Of a DNA stretch of 37,365 nucleotides, positions 1-7,609 are shown piece by piece (the first letter of the stretch is position 1; each line of letters opens with the position of its first letter). The stretch covers positions 1 to 37,365 of the forward strand of contig CAYLYH010000024.1 of NCBI GenBank assembly GCA_964388155.1, in the 5' to 3' direction. Source of the stretch: JACNKV01 sp964388155. Lineage in GTDB: Bacteria > Fidelibacterota > Marinisomatia > Marinisomatales > JACNKV01. The position numbers and the translations under genes were made by a program. Under the pieces are notes generated by a model. That model worked only from the letters and a program-made list of their open reading frames with translations. It had not been told where the DNA came from and did not search any database.

Positions 1-158
1 AATGAAGTATTTTTTGGTATGGAATTAACTGTTGCACTTAATACTTGAATCCAGGAAATAAACAATGGTTTCATTGATTTAATTCCGTAAACTACTTGGA
101 CTTTTAATTGATATCAATCAAGATTTAGTCATACACATAACAAAACAATAGGATTGAA

Positions 159-431
159 ATGAACATATACGTAGGAAATCTTTCGTTCAAATTTAGTGAA
201 CAGGAATTGAGTGAACTATTTGCTGAATTTGGTTCCGTAACAAAGGTTCAGATTATCACAGATAAATACACAGGCCGTTCTAAGGGCTTTGGATTTGTTG
301 AAATGTCTGAAAAAGAAGATGGTGAAAAAGCAATTAGCGAACTAAATGATAAAGAAGTTGATGGCAGATCGCTGAAGGTTAATGAAGCTCGACCTAGAGA
401 AGATCGCCCCGCAAGGAGACCCCGATACTAA
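159..431 (+). CDS. Small RRM RNA-binding protein
   Basis: A 90-residue single-domain RNA recognition motif protein. RNP2 is visible as IYVGNL (residues 3-8) and RNP1 as KGFGFVEM (about residues 42-49), so the aromatic RNA-stacking positions are present. A short basic, proline/arginine-rich tail (REDRPARRPRY) follows the domain. Proteins of this size in cyanobacteria, Bacteroidetes and relatives are often cold-induced cytoplasmic RNA chaperones; cold regulation here is inference. The start has only a weak Shine-Dalgarno (AGG at 150-152). The gene is monocistronic and closed by a strong terminator at 449-479. It is the first of few plus-strand genes in the window. Confidence 0.93.
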   Translation: MNIYVGNLSFKFSEQELSELFAEFGSVTKVQIITDKYTGRSKGFGFVEMSEKEDGEKAISELNDKEVDGRSLKVNEARPREDRPARRPRY

Positions 432-448
432 ACAAAATCGAGTTCAAT

Positions 449-479
449 AAAAAAAGCCCCGGAAGCGGGGCTTTTTTTA
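449..479 (+). terminator. Rho-independent terminator of the RRM gene
   Basis: GC-rich hairpin with arms AAAAAGCCCCG and CGGGGCTTTTT around a GAAG loop, followed by a T tract, 18 nt after the RRM stop codon. The A-rich left flank also makes it potentially bidirectional. Confidence 0.92.
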
Positions 480-518
480 TTATAATTCTGGTATCCCAAA
501 AGTAGGAGGAGTACAATA

Positions 519-554
519 ATGAGCCACAGGCAAATACAAAACCTCTTTGGTTGA
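519..554 (+). other. Possible 11-codon leader peptide ORF
   Basis: In the 308-nt gap between the RRM and mutL stops, an ATG at 519 is preceded by a near-perfect Shine-Dalgarno (AGGAGGAG, 504-511). It opens an 11-codon frame (MSHRQIQNLFG) ending at TGA. A perfect hairpin AACAACTT-AGC-AAGTTGTT lies downstream at 590-608 and another (TTTATCC-TAAA-GGATAAA) at 651-668. No longer gene follows, so this may be a peptide, an attenuator or a gene remnant. Nothing else recognisable is in the gap apart from the repeat at 692-723. Confidence 0.2.
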
Positions 555-691
555 GGAAAAATTATATTATATTTGTAAGTTTCACGACGAACAACTTAGC
601 AAGTTGTTTTACGGAATCACTCAATTTAGGTAACAGTATTCCCGTATTTTTTTATCCTAAAGGATAAATTTCATCCTGTTTCTAATAATTC

Positions 692-723
692 GGTCTGTGT
701 AAATCCGTGTTATCTGTGTTCGA
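692..723. repeat. Intergenic low-complexity repeat (TCTGTGT words)
   Basis: Words TCTGTGT, AAATCCG, TGTTATC, TGTGTTC follow each other in 7-nt steps just downstream of the mutL stop. It belongs to the same style of intergenic repeat found near 13014, 15915, 35148 and 36213. Confidence 0.45.
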
Positions 724-739
724 TTAATCCACACTAAAG

Positions 740-2482
740 TTACAATCGTTCAAATCGTTTGTCTAATTCATCCAATGTCAATCGAACAATAATCGGGCGG
801 CCGTGGGGACAATAATAAGGATGTTTTGTCCCAAATAACCGACTCACCAATGTCTGCATTTCCTCGCCCGTTAATGTATCACCTGCCTTTATAGCAGCTT
901 TGCAGGCAAAGGAGGCTGCAAGGTTTTCCTGTAATGAACTATATTCTTTTTGATGACCCAGGTAATGATCAAGAATATCCTTAATCACACGGCGTTCATT
1001 CCCCCATCCCATCTCTGAAGGGATTGATGTAATATTTACCGAATTCTTCCCTGCTTCTTCCATCCGAAATCCAATTTTTTCCAAATAAGGAAGCACATCT
1101 AACAAGGTGGAGTATTCATCCGGTGAAAAATCCAGTTTCTCTGAAAATAATAATGTTTGCGAAGCCATCGAGTTTACATCGAATGCGTTCATGGCTTCCT
1201 CAAAAAGAATTCGTTCATGGGCAACATGCTGATCAATGATGACCAATCCGCTGCTCACTTGCGACACAATATACTTTGAGTGTACCTGCCAAATATTCCC
1301 CATATCAATGTGCCCGGGAGTTTCTTGTCTTGTGGCAAGTTCAGACGCATAATTCTTCGCCCGTTCAAGATACTCAGGCGGTTTCGTCGGTTCAGGGATA
1401 TTTCGGTCAAAAGATAATCCGGCTTGTTTCCCGGAGGTTGCAACCCCCGGCTCAGGGAATTGCTCTGTATACGAAAGAGATTTTTCAAAATAAGGGATCG
1501 TATCCAGCACATCCACCAGCGAATCTGTTACGCCTGATTTTAGGACGTGATACAGTCTCCATTCATCCTTAAACCTTACTTCAGTTTTCATTGGGTGGAC
1601 GTTCACATCCACTTGGTTTGTTGGAACGGATAAATTCAGAACGAAAAATGGAAATTCTCCTCTGCGTGTGAGTGACTGATACCCGGAATAAACTGCAGAG
1701 TTCAACAGCCTGTCTTTGATGTATCTTCGATTCAGAAACACATATTGTTCTCCGGGATGCGTTCTAATTAGGTTTAAATTTCCGACGAAACCCGAGAAGG
1801 CATAATCTCCTTTTTCAACATGTACGGGTAATAACTGATCGTGGTAAGTGGGGTCAAACAGAGAGGCAATTCTATCTTTCAATGGTTCGGATTGAACGGT
1901 CAGGATATTTTTGTTATCCGCAATGAGCGTCATGTCGACCTCAGGATACGCCAATGCAAGCCGTTTAACCATCATCATAATCTGCCGAAGTTCCACACGA
2001 GGAGACTTCATAAATTTACGTCGAGCCGGTGTGTTATAAAATAAATTCCGCACTGTAATTTGCGTCCCCTGAACTTCGGGAGCGGGTTTGATATCAGAGG
2101 GAATACCGTTCCGCACATTAATTTCGGCACCTTCTTCCTTCTCCAGCGCTGAAACAATATCCATTTCAGATACAGAGGCAATGCTGGCTAAAGCTTCTCC
2201 TCGAAAACCCAATGTGTTAATGTTGAACAAATCATCTAAGCTGACAATTTTACTGGTGGTGTAGCGCTCCACCGCACGCGGTAAATCCTCAGGGGAAATT
2301 CCACTTCCGTTATCTGTAATCTGAATGAGTCTCTGTCCACCGGATTCCACCACGACAACAATCTCTGTTGCCCCGGCATCCAAACTGTTTTCAATCAATT
2401 CTTTTACAGCAGATGCCGGCCGTTCAACAACTTCTCCTGCGGAAATTTTATTTCGTAAATCTTCTGATAATTGTTTAATCAC
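740..2482 (-). CDS. mutL: DNA mismatch repair protein MutL
   Basis: 580-residue MutL, the ATPase and nickase that couples MutS mismatch recognition to strand removal. The N-terminal GHKL ATPase motifs are intact: ELIENSLDAG near residue 30, DNGSGI near 57, and GFRGEALASI near 92. The C-terminal endonuclease motif reads DQHVAHERILFEE, so the family's DQHA is DQHV, but the metal-binding acidic residues remain. The supporting ACKAAIKAG and CPHGRP motifs are present. This predicts an active endonuclease MutL, expected in lineages without MutH. The start is GTG (2480-2482), 14 nt after the ftcD stop, so the two are likely co-transcribed. No clear Shine-Dalgarno is seen, which may mean coupling to ftcD translation. 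Confidence 0.97.
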   Translation of the reverse strand: MIKQLSEDLRNKISAGEVVERPASAVKELIENSLDAGATEIVVVVESGGQRLIQITDNGSGISPEDLPRAVERYTTSKIVSLDDLFNINTLGFRGEALASIASVSEMDIVSALEKEEGAEINVRNGIPSDIKPAPEVQGTQITVRNLFYNTPARRKFMKSPRVELRQIMMMVKRLALAYPEVDMTLIADNKNILTVQSEPLKDRIASLFDPTYHDQLLPVHVEKGDYAFSGFVGNLNLIRTHPGEQYVFLNRRYIKDRLLNSAVYSGYQSLTRRGEFPFFVLNLSVPTNQVDVNVHPMKTEVRFKDEWRLYHVLKSGVTDSLVDVLDTIPYFEKSLSYTEQFPEPGVATSGKQAGLSFDRNIPEPTKPPEYLERAKNYASELATRQETPGHIDMGNIWQVHSKYIVSQVSSGLVIIDQHVAHERILFEEAMNAFDVNSMASQTLLFSEKLDFSPDEYSTLLDVLPYLEKIGFRMEEAGKNSVNITSIPSEMGWGNERRVIKDILDHYLGHQKEYSSLQENLAASFACKAAIKAGDTLTGEEMQTLVSRLFGTKHPYYCPHGRPIIVRLTLDELDKRFERL

Positions 2483-2496
2483 TTTTTTTTAGTTCG

Positions 2497-4332
2497 TTAT
2501 TTAATTACAGCTAGCGTTTTTTCAAAAATGATTTTTTGAAGGTTTTCCGCTTCTTCGATTTTCGTTTTTACATTATTTTTTATTTCTTGTACAAAGGCAT
2601 CATCTTGGGTAATCCCGGGCAAATTAATGAGGACGTTCATGCAGGCACCACGGACAGCCGCTAAGCCGACTTCTCCAGCGACTCCCGCATCACTTACAGA
2701 ATTTGGGTTCCCTTCTTCTACCATTTTTCTCGCTAATTCCATGACCCGAAATGATAATTCTGCCACTTCCCACGGGACTAAAATCGCATACTTATTTGCA
2801 CGCAATACTGCTTTCCTCTTTTCGCTTTCCTCTTCGGCCGTACTGGACGACAGCCGATTGGCTTCCATCACTTTTATAAAGGCATTCGTATCTTCATCGA
2901 CTAAAAAGGTCAACCGGCCTTTTATTTTTTGCGCTTCAACTCCGACAGTTTCCATTAGTGGTTTTTTATCGAAAAACCCTTTCTTCTCATGGCTTAATGC
3001 TGCCACCATGGATGTAAGCCCTGCCCCCAAGCTACCGGCAAGAGCGGAGACACTTCCCCCTCCAGGTGCGGAGCTGTTCGATGCTAATTCATCCACAAAA
3101 TCTGATGCGGACATTGTCATCAATTCGCCCTCTTCTGTGCTTACCGCATAATCGATAATTTTTTCTTTTGAGTTAAACGGAGCAACATCATTCAATCCAA
3201 GCGATTGTATGGCAGTTTCAACAATCATCTCATTTGATACACCTGTTGTTCGATTTTGTTTTTTCAGATAATGTCTTCCGGTCATCAACAGTGCTTCTAA
3301 CGGAATCAGCCCAACCAATTCACTTCCGGTTACACGGATACCTCTTTCAGTGGCTAGCTCGCAGGCTTTGTCAAACACGTCATGAATGGTTGAGGATTTA
3401 TAATCATTGAAATTAATGGATATTTGTGCCCGATTAAAAGCATCAACGTACCAGCCAATACTTTTTACATCTTTAAATGCTCCCGGACGTTTCACCGGTT
3501 TTCTATTTAAGGCTGCTTCATTTTGACTATTTGATTTCCACCATTCTCTCAAATCAAATTCGTGAGCTAATGTACTGTGATCAACCAATTCGTCTGTTGT
3601 TTCAAGTACTTCATCACAATAACTGCAAGGATATGCACCATCTTGATATCGAATAATATCTCCATCTAAAAGATTTTTTGAAGTCGGATGGGGTCTTCGG
3701 ATGCTTCTACCTTTTTCACGTAGTTCAAAGGCGATATCCGTGGCGAGTCTGGCGTCTTTGGTATTTAGATTAATATTGTAGGCAATCAAGAATTCACGGC
3801 AACCAATTACGGTCGCTCCTGCGCGGGCATTAAACTTTGCAGGACCAAAATCAGGTTTCCACTTCGGTTTATTTAGCTTCTCCGATAACGCCTCATATTC
3901 TCCTACGCGGATATTCGGCAATTTTTCCCATTCCGGTTTTTGTGCAGAATGCTCGTAAAGATAAACCGGAATTTGCAATTCATCCCCGACTCTTTTGCCG
4001 ACTCGCTTCGATAACGCAATGCAGTCATCAATTGTAACATCACTGACCGGTACAAACGGACAGACATCCGTCGCTCCCATGCGTGGGTGTGTTCCTTTTT
4101 GTGACCGCATATCAATGACTTCGAATGCTTTTTGAATCCCACGAAAAGCTGCTTCCTCCACAGCTTCGATGCTTCCGACAAATGTCACCACGGTACGATT
4201 TGTATCTGCCCCCGGGTCAACATCCAACAGGGTAATCCCATCAACAGCGGTTATCGCATCAGTAATTTGTTTAATCGTGTTTTGATCTCTTCCCTCACTA
4301 AAATTCGGGACGCATTCTACTAATGTTGGCAT
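2497..4332 (-). CDS. ftcD: Bifunctional formimidoyltransferase-cyclodeaminase with zinc-finger insert
   Basis: 611 residues. Residues 1-350 are glutamate formimidoyltransferase (LVECVPNFSEG start; THPRMGA with the catalytic histidine at H82). Residues 405-611 are formimidoyl-THF cyclodeaminase (SAPGGGSVSALAGSLGA near 420). Together they move the formimino group from formiminoglutamate to tetrahydrofolate and release ammonia, the last steps of one histidine-degradation route. The odd part is an insert at about 210-285, between the two halves of the transferase domain. It contains C236, C239, H252 and H257 in exact C2H2 spacing (C-x2-C-x12-H-x4-H). From memory, the human enzyme has only a few residues at that junction. 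No other hut genes are in the window. A weak GGAA precedes the ATG. Confidence 0.95.
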   Translation of the reverse strand: MPTLVECVPNFSEGRDQNTIKQITDAITAVDGITLLDVDPGADTNRTVVTFVGSIEAVEEAAFRGIQKAFEVIDMRSQKGTHPRMGATDVCPFVPVSDVTIDDCIALSKRVGKRVGDELQIPVYLYEHSAQKPEWEKLPNIRVGEYEALSEKLNKPKWKPDFGPAKFNARAGATVIGCREFLIAYNINLNTKDARLATDIAFELREKGRSIRRPHPTSKNLLDGDIIRYQDGAYPCSYCDEVLETTDELVDHSTLAHEFDLREWWKSNSQNEAALNRKPVKRPGAFKDVKSIGWYVDAFNRAQISINFNDYKSSTIHDVFDKACELATERGIRVTGSELVGLIPLEALLMTGRHYLKKQNRTTGVSNEMIVETAIQSLGLNDVAPFNSKEKIIDYAVSTEEGELMTMSASDFVDELASNSSAPGGGSVSALAGSLGAGLTSMVAALSHEKKGFFDKKPLMETVGVEAQKIKGRLTFLVDEDTNAFIKVMEANRLSSSTAEEESEKRKAVLRANKYAILVPWEVAELSFRVMELARKMVEEGNPNSVSDAGVAGEVGLAAVRGACMNVLINLPGITQDDAFVQEIKNNVKTKIEEAENLQKIIFEKTLAVIK

Positions 4333-4380
4333 AATATTCCTTTTTAAAGTTTTAAAGTAGTCAAGTGTTCGTGTATTAAG

Positions 4381-4399
4381 GTGTTAAAGTATTCACGTG
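4381..4399. repeat. GTGTTAA-type repeat, copy 1
   Basis: The 19-mer GTGTTAAAGTATTCACGTG matches the segment at 37087-37105 with two differences. Flanking words (TCAAGTG, TTCGTGT) continue a loose 7-nt rhythm upstream of ftcD. Confidence 0.5.
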
Positions 4400-4492
4400 C
4401 CTGTCTGGGGTCGACGAGCCCATCGCTGATAGGTTAAGGTGATGATGAGTTTTTGTTATTGTCTTAGCCATCGTCATAGTTACAGCTCAGGT

Positions 4493-4621
4493 TTAATTTG
4501 TAATCCGACTCAAATAGGCAATCATCCAAATGACCACTAAAATCATAACAGAAAGCCAAACGGCTGACCGGACTTTGCGTTTATGCGTCAATATCCGCCG
4601 AAATTTAATTTCCCGACTCAC
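4493..4621 (-). CDS. Small single-pass membrane protein, 42 residues
   Basis: A GTG start at 4619-4621 overlaps the site-2 protease stop (TGA, 4618-4620) as GTGA, the classic 4-nt coupling overlap. The frame gives 42 residues. The N-terminus is strongly basic (MSREIKFRRILTHKRKVRS). One hydrophobic helix follows (about residues 20-37, rich in V, I, L, W and M), then a short polar tail. By the positive-inside rule the basic end should be cytoplasmic. The family is not recognised. The overlap with a membrane protease suggests it is a partner, regulator or assembly subunit, which is inference. The gene is too short for most automatic callers. Confidence 0.55.
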   Translation of the reverse strand: MSREIKFRRILTHKRKVRSAVWLSVMILVVIWMIAYLSRITN

Positions 4622-5253
4622 GCAGGCATTCCGGTAAATACATACATAAACAGATTAACAAAAGGTTTCATCACCCACCAAAGCACAGGGACATGAAAAA
4701 AGTAACCTAGCAAAATCGCACCAAAAAGAATCTTAGGTCCGTACATCTGTAAATTCATCACCAACTGCGGATTCTTACGCATCATCAATCCCGAAAATAT
4801 CTGTGAACCGTCCAGTGGCGGTAACGGAATCATATTGAAGACGGCTAACGTAATATTGATACGAACAAAGAAATACAACATCAATCCCATGGAATTGTTT
4901 AAAAACCCCGCATCGCCAAAAAAGCGGAGTAAAATACCTCCAATTAATCCAAGTACCAAATTCGCAGCCGGACCGGCAAATGCCACCAGCATCATATCGG
5001 TTCTTGGGTTGTGTAAATTCCTGATATCCACAGGGACTGGCTTTGCCCATCCAAACCCAACAAAGAGAATCATCAACGATCCGAAGGGATCTAAGTGCGC
5101 CAACGGATTGAGCGTCAAACGCCCTTGAAATGCCGCTGTACGATCCCCAAGACGATACGCCATGTACGCATGAGAGAACTCATGGAACACCAACGCAAAT
5201 AGGAGCGTCGGAATCAGTAAAAGCAGGACATCAACTGGAAGACGAAATAACAT
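4618..5253 (-). CDS. Site-2 protease family (M50) intramembrane metalloprotease
   Basis: 211 residues, almost entirely transmembrane. The zinc-binding HEFSH motif lies in the first helix (H24, E25, H28), and the third ligand region is NMIPLPPLDG with D148. GPAANLVLG (about 94-102) matches the conserved central helix of the YwhC-like subgroup. There is no PDZ domain and no long soluble domain, unlike RseP. The role is cleavage of membrane-embedded substrates; the substrate is unknown. The stop codon overlaps the start of a 42-residue membrane peptide (4493-4621). A HicAB module lies upstream. Confidence 0.93.
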   Translation of the reverse strand: MLFRLPVDVLLLLIPTLLFALVFHEFSHAYMAYRLGDRTAAFQGRLTLNPLAHLDPFGSLMILFVGFGWAKPVPVDIRNLHNPRTDMMLVAFAGPAANLVLGLIGGILLRFFGDAGFLNNSMGLMLYFFVRINITLAVFNMIPLPPLDGSQIFSGLMMRKNPQLVMNLQMYGPKILFGAILLGYFFHVPVLWWVMKPFVNLFMYVFTGMPA

Positions 5254-5259
5254 TTTAAT

Positions 5260-5336
5260 GGATAATGGTTAATAGAAAATGGTGAGTGGTTATTGGTTAT
5301 TGGGAATTGGGTCCTGACTTCTGAATTCTGAGTTCT
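5260..5336. repeat. 7-bp-periodic intergenic repeat array
   Basis: Eleven consecutive 7-mers fit without slippage: GGATAAT, GGTTAAT, AGAAAAT, GGTGAGT, GGTTATT, GGTTATT, GGGAATT, GGGTCCT, GACTTCT, GAATTCT, GAGTTCT. The array fills the whole gap between the hicB stop and the protease start. The last words (GACTTCT, GAATTCT) recur in the array at 5980. Confidence 0.75.
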
Positions 5337-5728
5337 TATCGCTTATAAATCAAATTCATTTCTGACAATTCTTGTCCCACTTGATGTATTCCTATTAATA
5401 TCTTTTCAGTTTGTTTTTCTGATGGCTTTTTATGACCCCGAACGTATTGAGACAATAACGTGGGGTTCATTCCTATTTTTTCCGCAAGATATTTAGCATT
5501 TAATATTTTGTAATATTTAAAAAATTGCTCAAAATCGATTTCAAACATCAAGTTGTCATGCGAGACTATTTTATCTTCAAAATATAATTGAACAGCCTCA
5601 TACGCGTTATCAATGAGTTCAGGTACAGATTTCCCTGTGGAATAAATCGGATATTTGTCTCCGTAGGCAGAAAACCCTGTATCTGTTTTTTCAACAACGA
5701 TCTTTATTTTCTGTTTTAATTTTTTCAT
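5336..5728 (-). CDS. hicB: HicB-type antitoxin with helix-turn-helix
   Basis: 130 residues. The N-terminal half has the partial RNase-H-like HicB fold (FSAYGDKYPIYSTGKSVPELIDNAYEAV, residues about 19-46, read in parts). The C-terminal half is an XRE-like helix-turn-helix (LAEKIGMNPTLLSQYVRG, about 80-97). The antitoxin should bind and neutralise HicA and repress the operon through the helix-turn-helix. It overlaps hicA by 4 nt (ATGA), with the toxin gene first, as is usual for hicAB. It ends directly at the heptad repeat array. Confidence 0.85.
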   Translation of the reverse strand: MKKLKQKIKIVVEKTDTGFSAYGDKYPIYSTGKSVPELIDNAYEAVQLYFEDKIVSHDNLMFEIDFEQFFKYYKILNAKYLAEKIGMNPTLLSQYVRGHKKPSEKQTEKILIGIHQVGQELSEMNLIYKR

Positions 5729-5910
5729 TTGATGCCTACTTGCTTTTTTATTTTTTTCTCTAAACCCTTCCCCACTTCTTGAGACCCATGATTCGGAAAA
5801 ATGATCATACCCTTTATTGAATCATGTTTCATCTTAACGTGTGATCCTTTTTGGGAAATGGGATACCATCCGGCTTTCTTTAGGAGTCTGAATAACTCCG
5901 AACACTTCAT
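5725..5910 (-). CDS. hicA: HicA-type mRNA interferase toxin
   Basis: 61 residues, the usual HicA size. The dsRBD-like fold starts with SELFRLLKKAGW and carries the catalytic-histidine motif KGSHVKM (H24). IIFPNHG and the lysine-rich KKIKKQVGI end follow. HicA cleaves mRNA at ribosomes when not bound by HicB. No Shine-Dalgarno is visible. The ATG lies in the loop of a perfect inverted repeat (AACACT at 5901-5906, AGTGTT at 5913-5918), which may be an operator or an mRNA hairpin that limits toxin translation. Confidence 0.9.
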   Translation of the reverse strand: MKCSELFRLLKKAGWYPISQKGSHVKMKHDSIKGMIIFPNHGSQEVGKGLEKKIKKQVGIK

Positions 5911-5918
5911 TTAGTGTT
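5901..5918 (-). promoter_or_regulatory. Inverted repeat over the hicA start codon
   Basis: AACACT and AGTGTT arms (6 bp) flank a 6-nt loop that contains the hicA ATG. It could be a HicB operator or a start-codon hairpin in the mRNA; the sequence alone does not decide. Confidence 0.35.
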
Positions 5919-5979
5919 ATTTTCTTTTATTTTCATATAGAAAGGTAAATAATAATATACTTAATCGCAATAATAATTT

Positions 5980-6084
5980 GGTTAATAGTTGATGGCCATT
6001 GGGTATTTGTTGATGGATTCTGACTTCTGAATTCTAGTCTTACCGGGTACTACTCACTGATAACTGATAACTAATTATTGGTTG
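5980..6084. repeat. 7-bp-periodic intergenic repeat array
   Basis: Seven-nt words follow in register: GGTTAAT, AGTTGAT, GGCCATT, GGGTATT, TGTTGAT, GGATTCT, GACTTCT, GAATTCT, AGTCTTA, then CTGATAA twice, CTAATTA, TTGGTTG. It lies between hicA and xerD and shares the words GACTTCT-GAATTCT with the array at 5260. Confidence 0.65.
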
Positions 6085-6110
6085 TTCTTATTCTTCAATC
6101 TCTATCTTTT

Positions 6111-7004
6111 CTACACTCTTGGATGAAAGGTACGGTGAACTTCCTTCAAATGTTCCCGGTCTAAGTGTGTGTAAATTTGTGTAGTAGAAATATCAGTGTG
6201 CCCTAACATTTCTTGAACACTGCGAAGGTCAGCACCACCTTCTAACAAATGTGTTGCAAAGGAATGACGAAATGTATGCGGACTCACTTTTTTATTCACC
6301 TCCGCGGCCAATGCCCATTTCTTCAATAAAATATTCACCATCGCTCGTGTTAGCGGATTTCCGTTCCGGCTGATGAATACTTTTCCTGCGGCTTTTCCTT
6401 TACGAGATAAACCGGGTCGAACATGTTTTAAATACACATCTAAACTGTCTTTTGCCTGAGGCCCCAAGGGGACTAAGCGTTCTTTCCCTCCTTTTCCGAT
6501 TACGCGGATCATTTCTGAGTCCAATAATAAATCCTGTAATTTTAGGTCACAAAGTTCACTCACCCTCAACCCGGATGAATACAACATCTCCATCGCGGCA
6601 TGATCACGTTTCCCGAGGGGGGTTTTTATATCCACTGCAGCAAATATTTTGTCAACTTCCTGAGCGGTTAATATTTCCGGTAATTTCTGGGGAAGTTTTG
6701 GTGCATCGAGCATGTTGGCAGGATTATGGCGGACATGCCCTTCATCTGATAAAAAAGCATGATAAGACCGAACAGACGAAAATGCTCGCGAAATACTTGC
6801 AGCAGCCAAATGCGCATCTTTTAACATTCGAAAATATCCTCTGATGTGTTTTTGCCGAACACGTTCAAGGTTCTTTACAGCCTCTTCTTCAGTTAGAAAT
6901 GTGACATAGCGGTTTAAATCCCTGCGATAAGCTTGAATCGAATTGGCAGCTAAATTTTTTTCAACCCGTAGCATGGTAAAATAATCTTTAAGAAATGTTT
7001 CCAC
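6111..7004 (-). CDS. xerD: Tyrosine recombinase XerD
   Basis: 297 residues, normal for XerC/XerD. The N-terminal SAM-like core-binding domain spans about 1-90 and the catalytic domain about 107-297. The catalytic set is complete: R147 (SSGLRVSEL), K171 (GKGGKERLVPLG), H243 and R246 (HTFRHSFATHL), H269 (LGHTDISTTQIYTH) and the nucleophile Y278. It resolves chromosome dimers at dif with a partner Xer. XerD rather than XerC is chosen from overall similarity and is less certain. The start is GTG (7002-7004); the next ATG is at residue 11. It lies 26 nt after gmhA, probably in the same operon. Confidence 0.93.
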   Translation of the reverse strand: METFLKDYFTMLRVEKNLAANSIQAYRRDLNRYVTFLTEEEAVKNLERVRQKHIRGYFRMLKDAHLAAASISRAFSSVRSYHAFLSDEGHVRHNPANMLDAPKLPQKLPEILTAQEVDKIFAAVDIKTPLGKRDHAAMEMLYSSGLRVSELCDLKLQDLLLDSEMIRVIGKGGKERLVPLGPQAKDSLDVYLKHVRPGLSRKGKAAGKVFISRNGNPLTRAMVNILLKKWALAAEVNKKVSPHTFRHSFATHLLEGGADLRSVQEMLGHTDISTTQIYTHLDREHLKEVHRTFHPRV

Positions 7005-7030
7005 AGAATTCTATCGATAAAGACGGAAAA

Positions 7031-7609
7031 CTACACGCTCAATTCGTGCTCAATTATCTCGCACAAAATATGGCCGGCGGTTATATGCCCTTCTTGAATT
7101 CGTTGTGTGTCTTCCGAAGGAATGTTGATATTGTTGTCACCAAGCTCCTTCAGATGTCCGCCGGAGCCACCGGTAAATGTAATAACACGCATCTCTAACT
7201 GATGCGCTGTTTTGGTCGCTTCAATCACGTTTTTTGAATGTCCGCTTGTTGAGATTGCAATCAGCACATCTCCCTTTTTTCCAAGGGCTTCTATCTGACG
7301 GGAGAACACCGTTAAAAAATCTGTGTCATTTGTCCATGCAGTAAGAAAACTGGTATCCGTCGTTAACGCGATCGATGCGAAAGGTTCACGGTCATGATTC
7401 CGTAATCCTCCTAATAACTCGGTAGATAAATGCTGAGCGTCCGCTGCACTACCTCCATTTCCACACCAGAGGATTTTCCGTCCACTTTTTATCGCATCAA
7501 TGCAAAGATCAGCAGCTTTAGAGATTTGATTAGCACAGAAGGAGATCATCATTTTTTTCACCTCTGAACTTTCGGTCAATTGCTCAGTAATTATGGATGT
7601 TCTGCTCAT
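7031..7609 (-). CDS. gmhA: Phosphoheptose isomerase (sedoheptulose-7-phosphate isomerase)
   Basis: 192 residues from the ATG at 7607-7609, the usual GmhA length. An earlier in-frame ATG at 7624 would add five residues, but 7609 has the Shine-Dalgarno (GGAAGG) and overlaps the upstream stop as ATGA. The SIS domain is clear: CGNGGSAADAQHLSTELLG (about 50-68) and ISTSGHSKN (about 114-122). The enzyme makes D-glycero-D-manno-heptose 7-phosphate, the first step to ADP-heptose for lipopolysaccharide core. This agrees with an LPS-bearing outer membrane. It is translationally coupled to a GGGP synthase homologue, so two envelope-building genes are expressed together. Confidence 0.94.
   Translation of the reverse strand: MSRTSIITEQLTESSEVKKMMISFCANQISKAADLCIDAIKSGRKILWCGNGGSAADAQHLSTELLGGLRNHDREPFASIALTTDTSFLTAWTNDTDFLTVFSRQIEALGKKGDVLIAISTSGHSKNVIEATKTAHQLEMRVITFTGGSGGHLKELGDNNINIPSEDTQRIQEGHITAGHILCEIIEHELSV

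Noticed and set aside
2627..3151. 174-residue plus-strand frame opposite ftcD
   Set aside because: It is a shadow of ftcD with no ribosome site and low-complexity translation.
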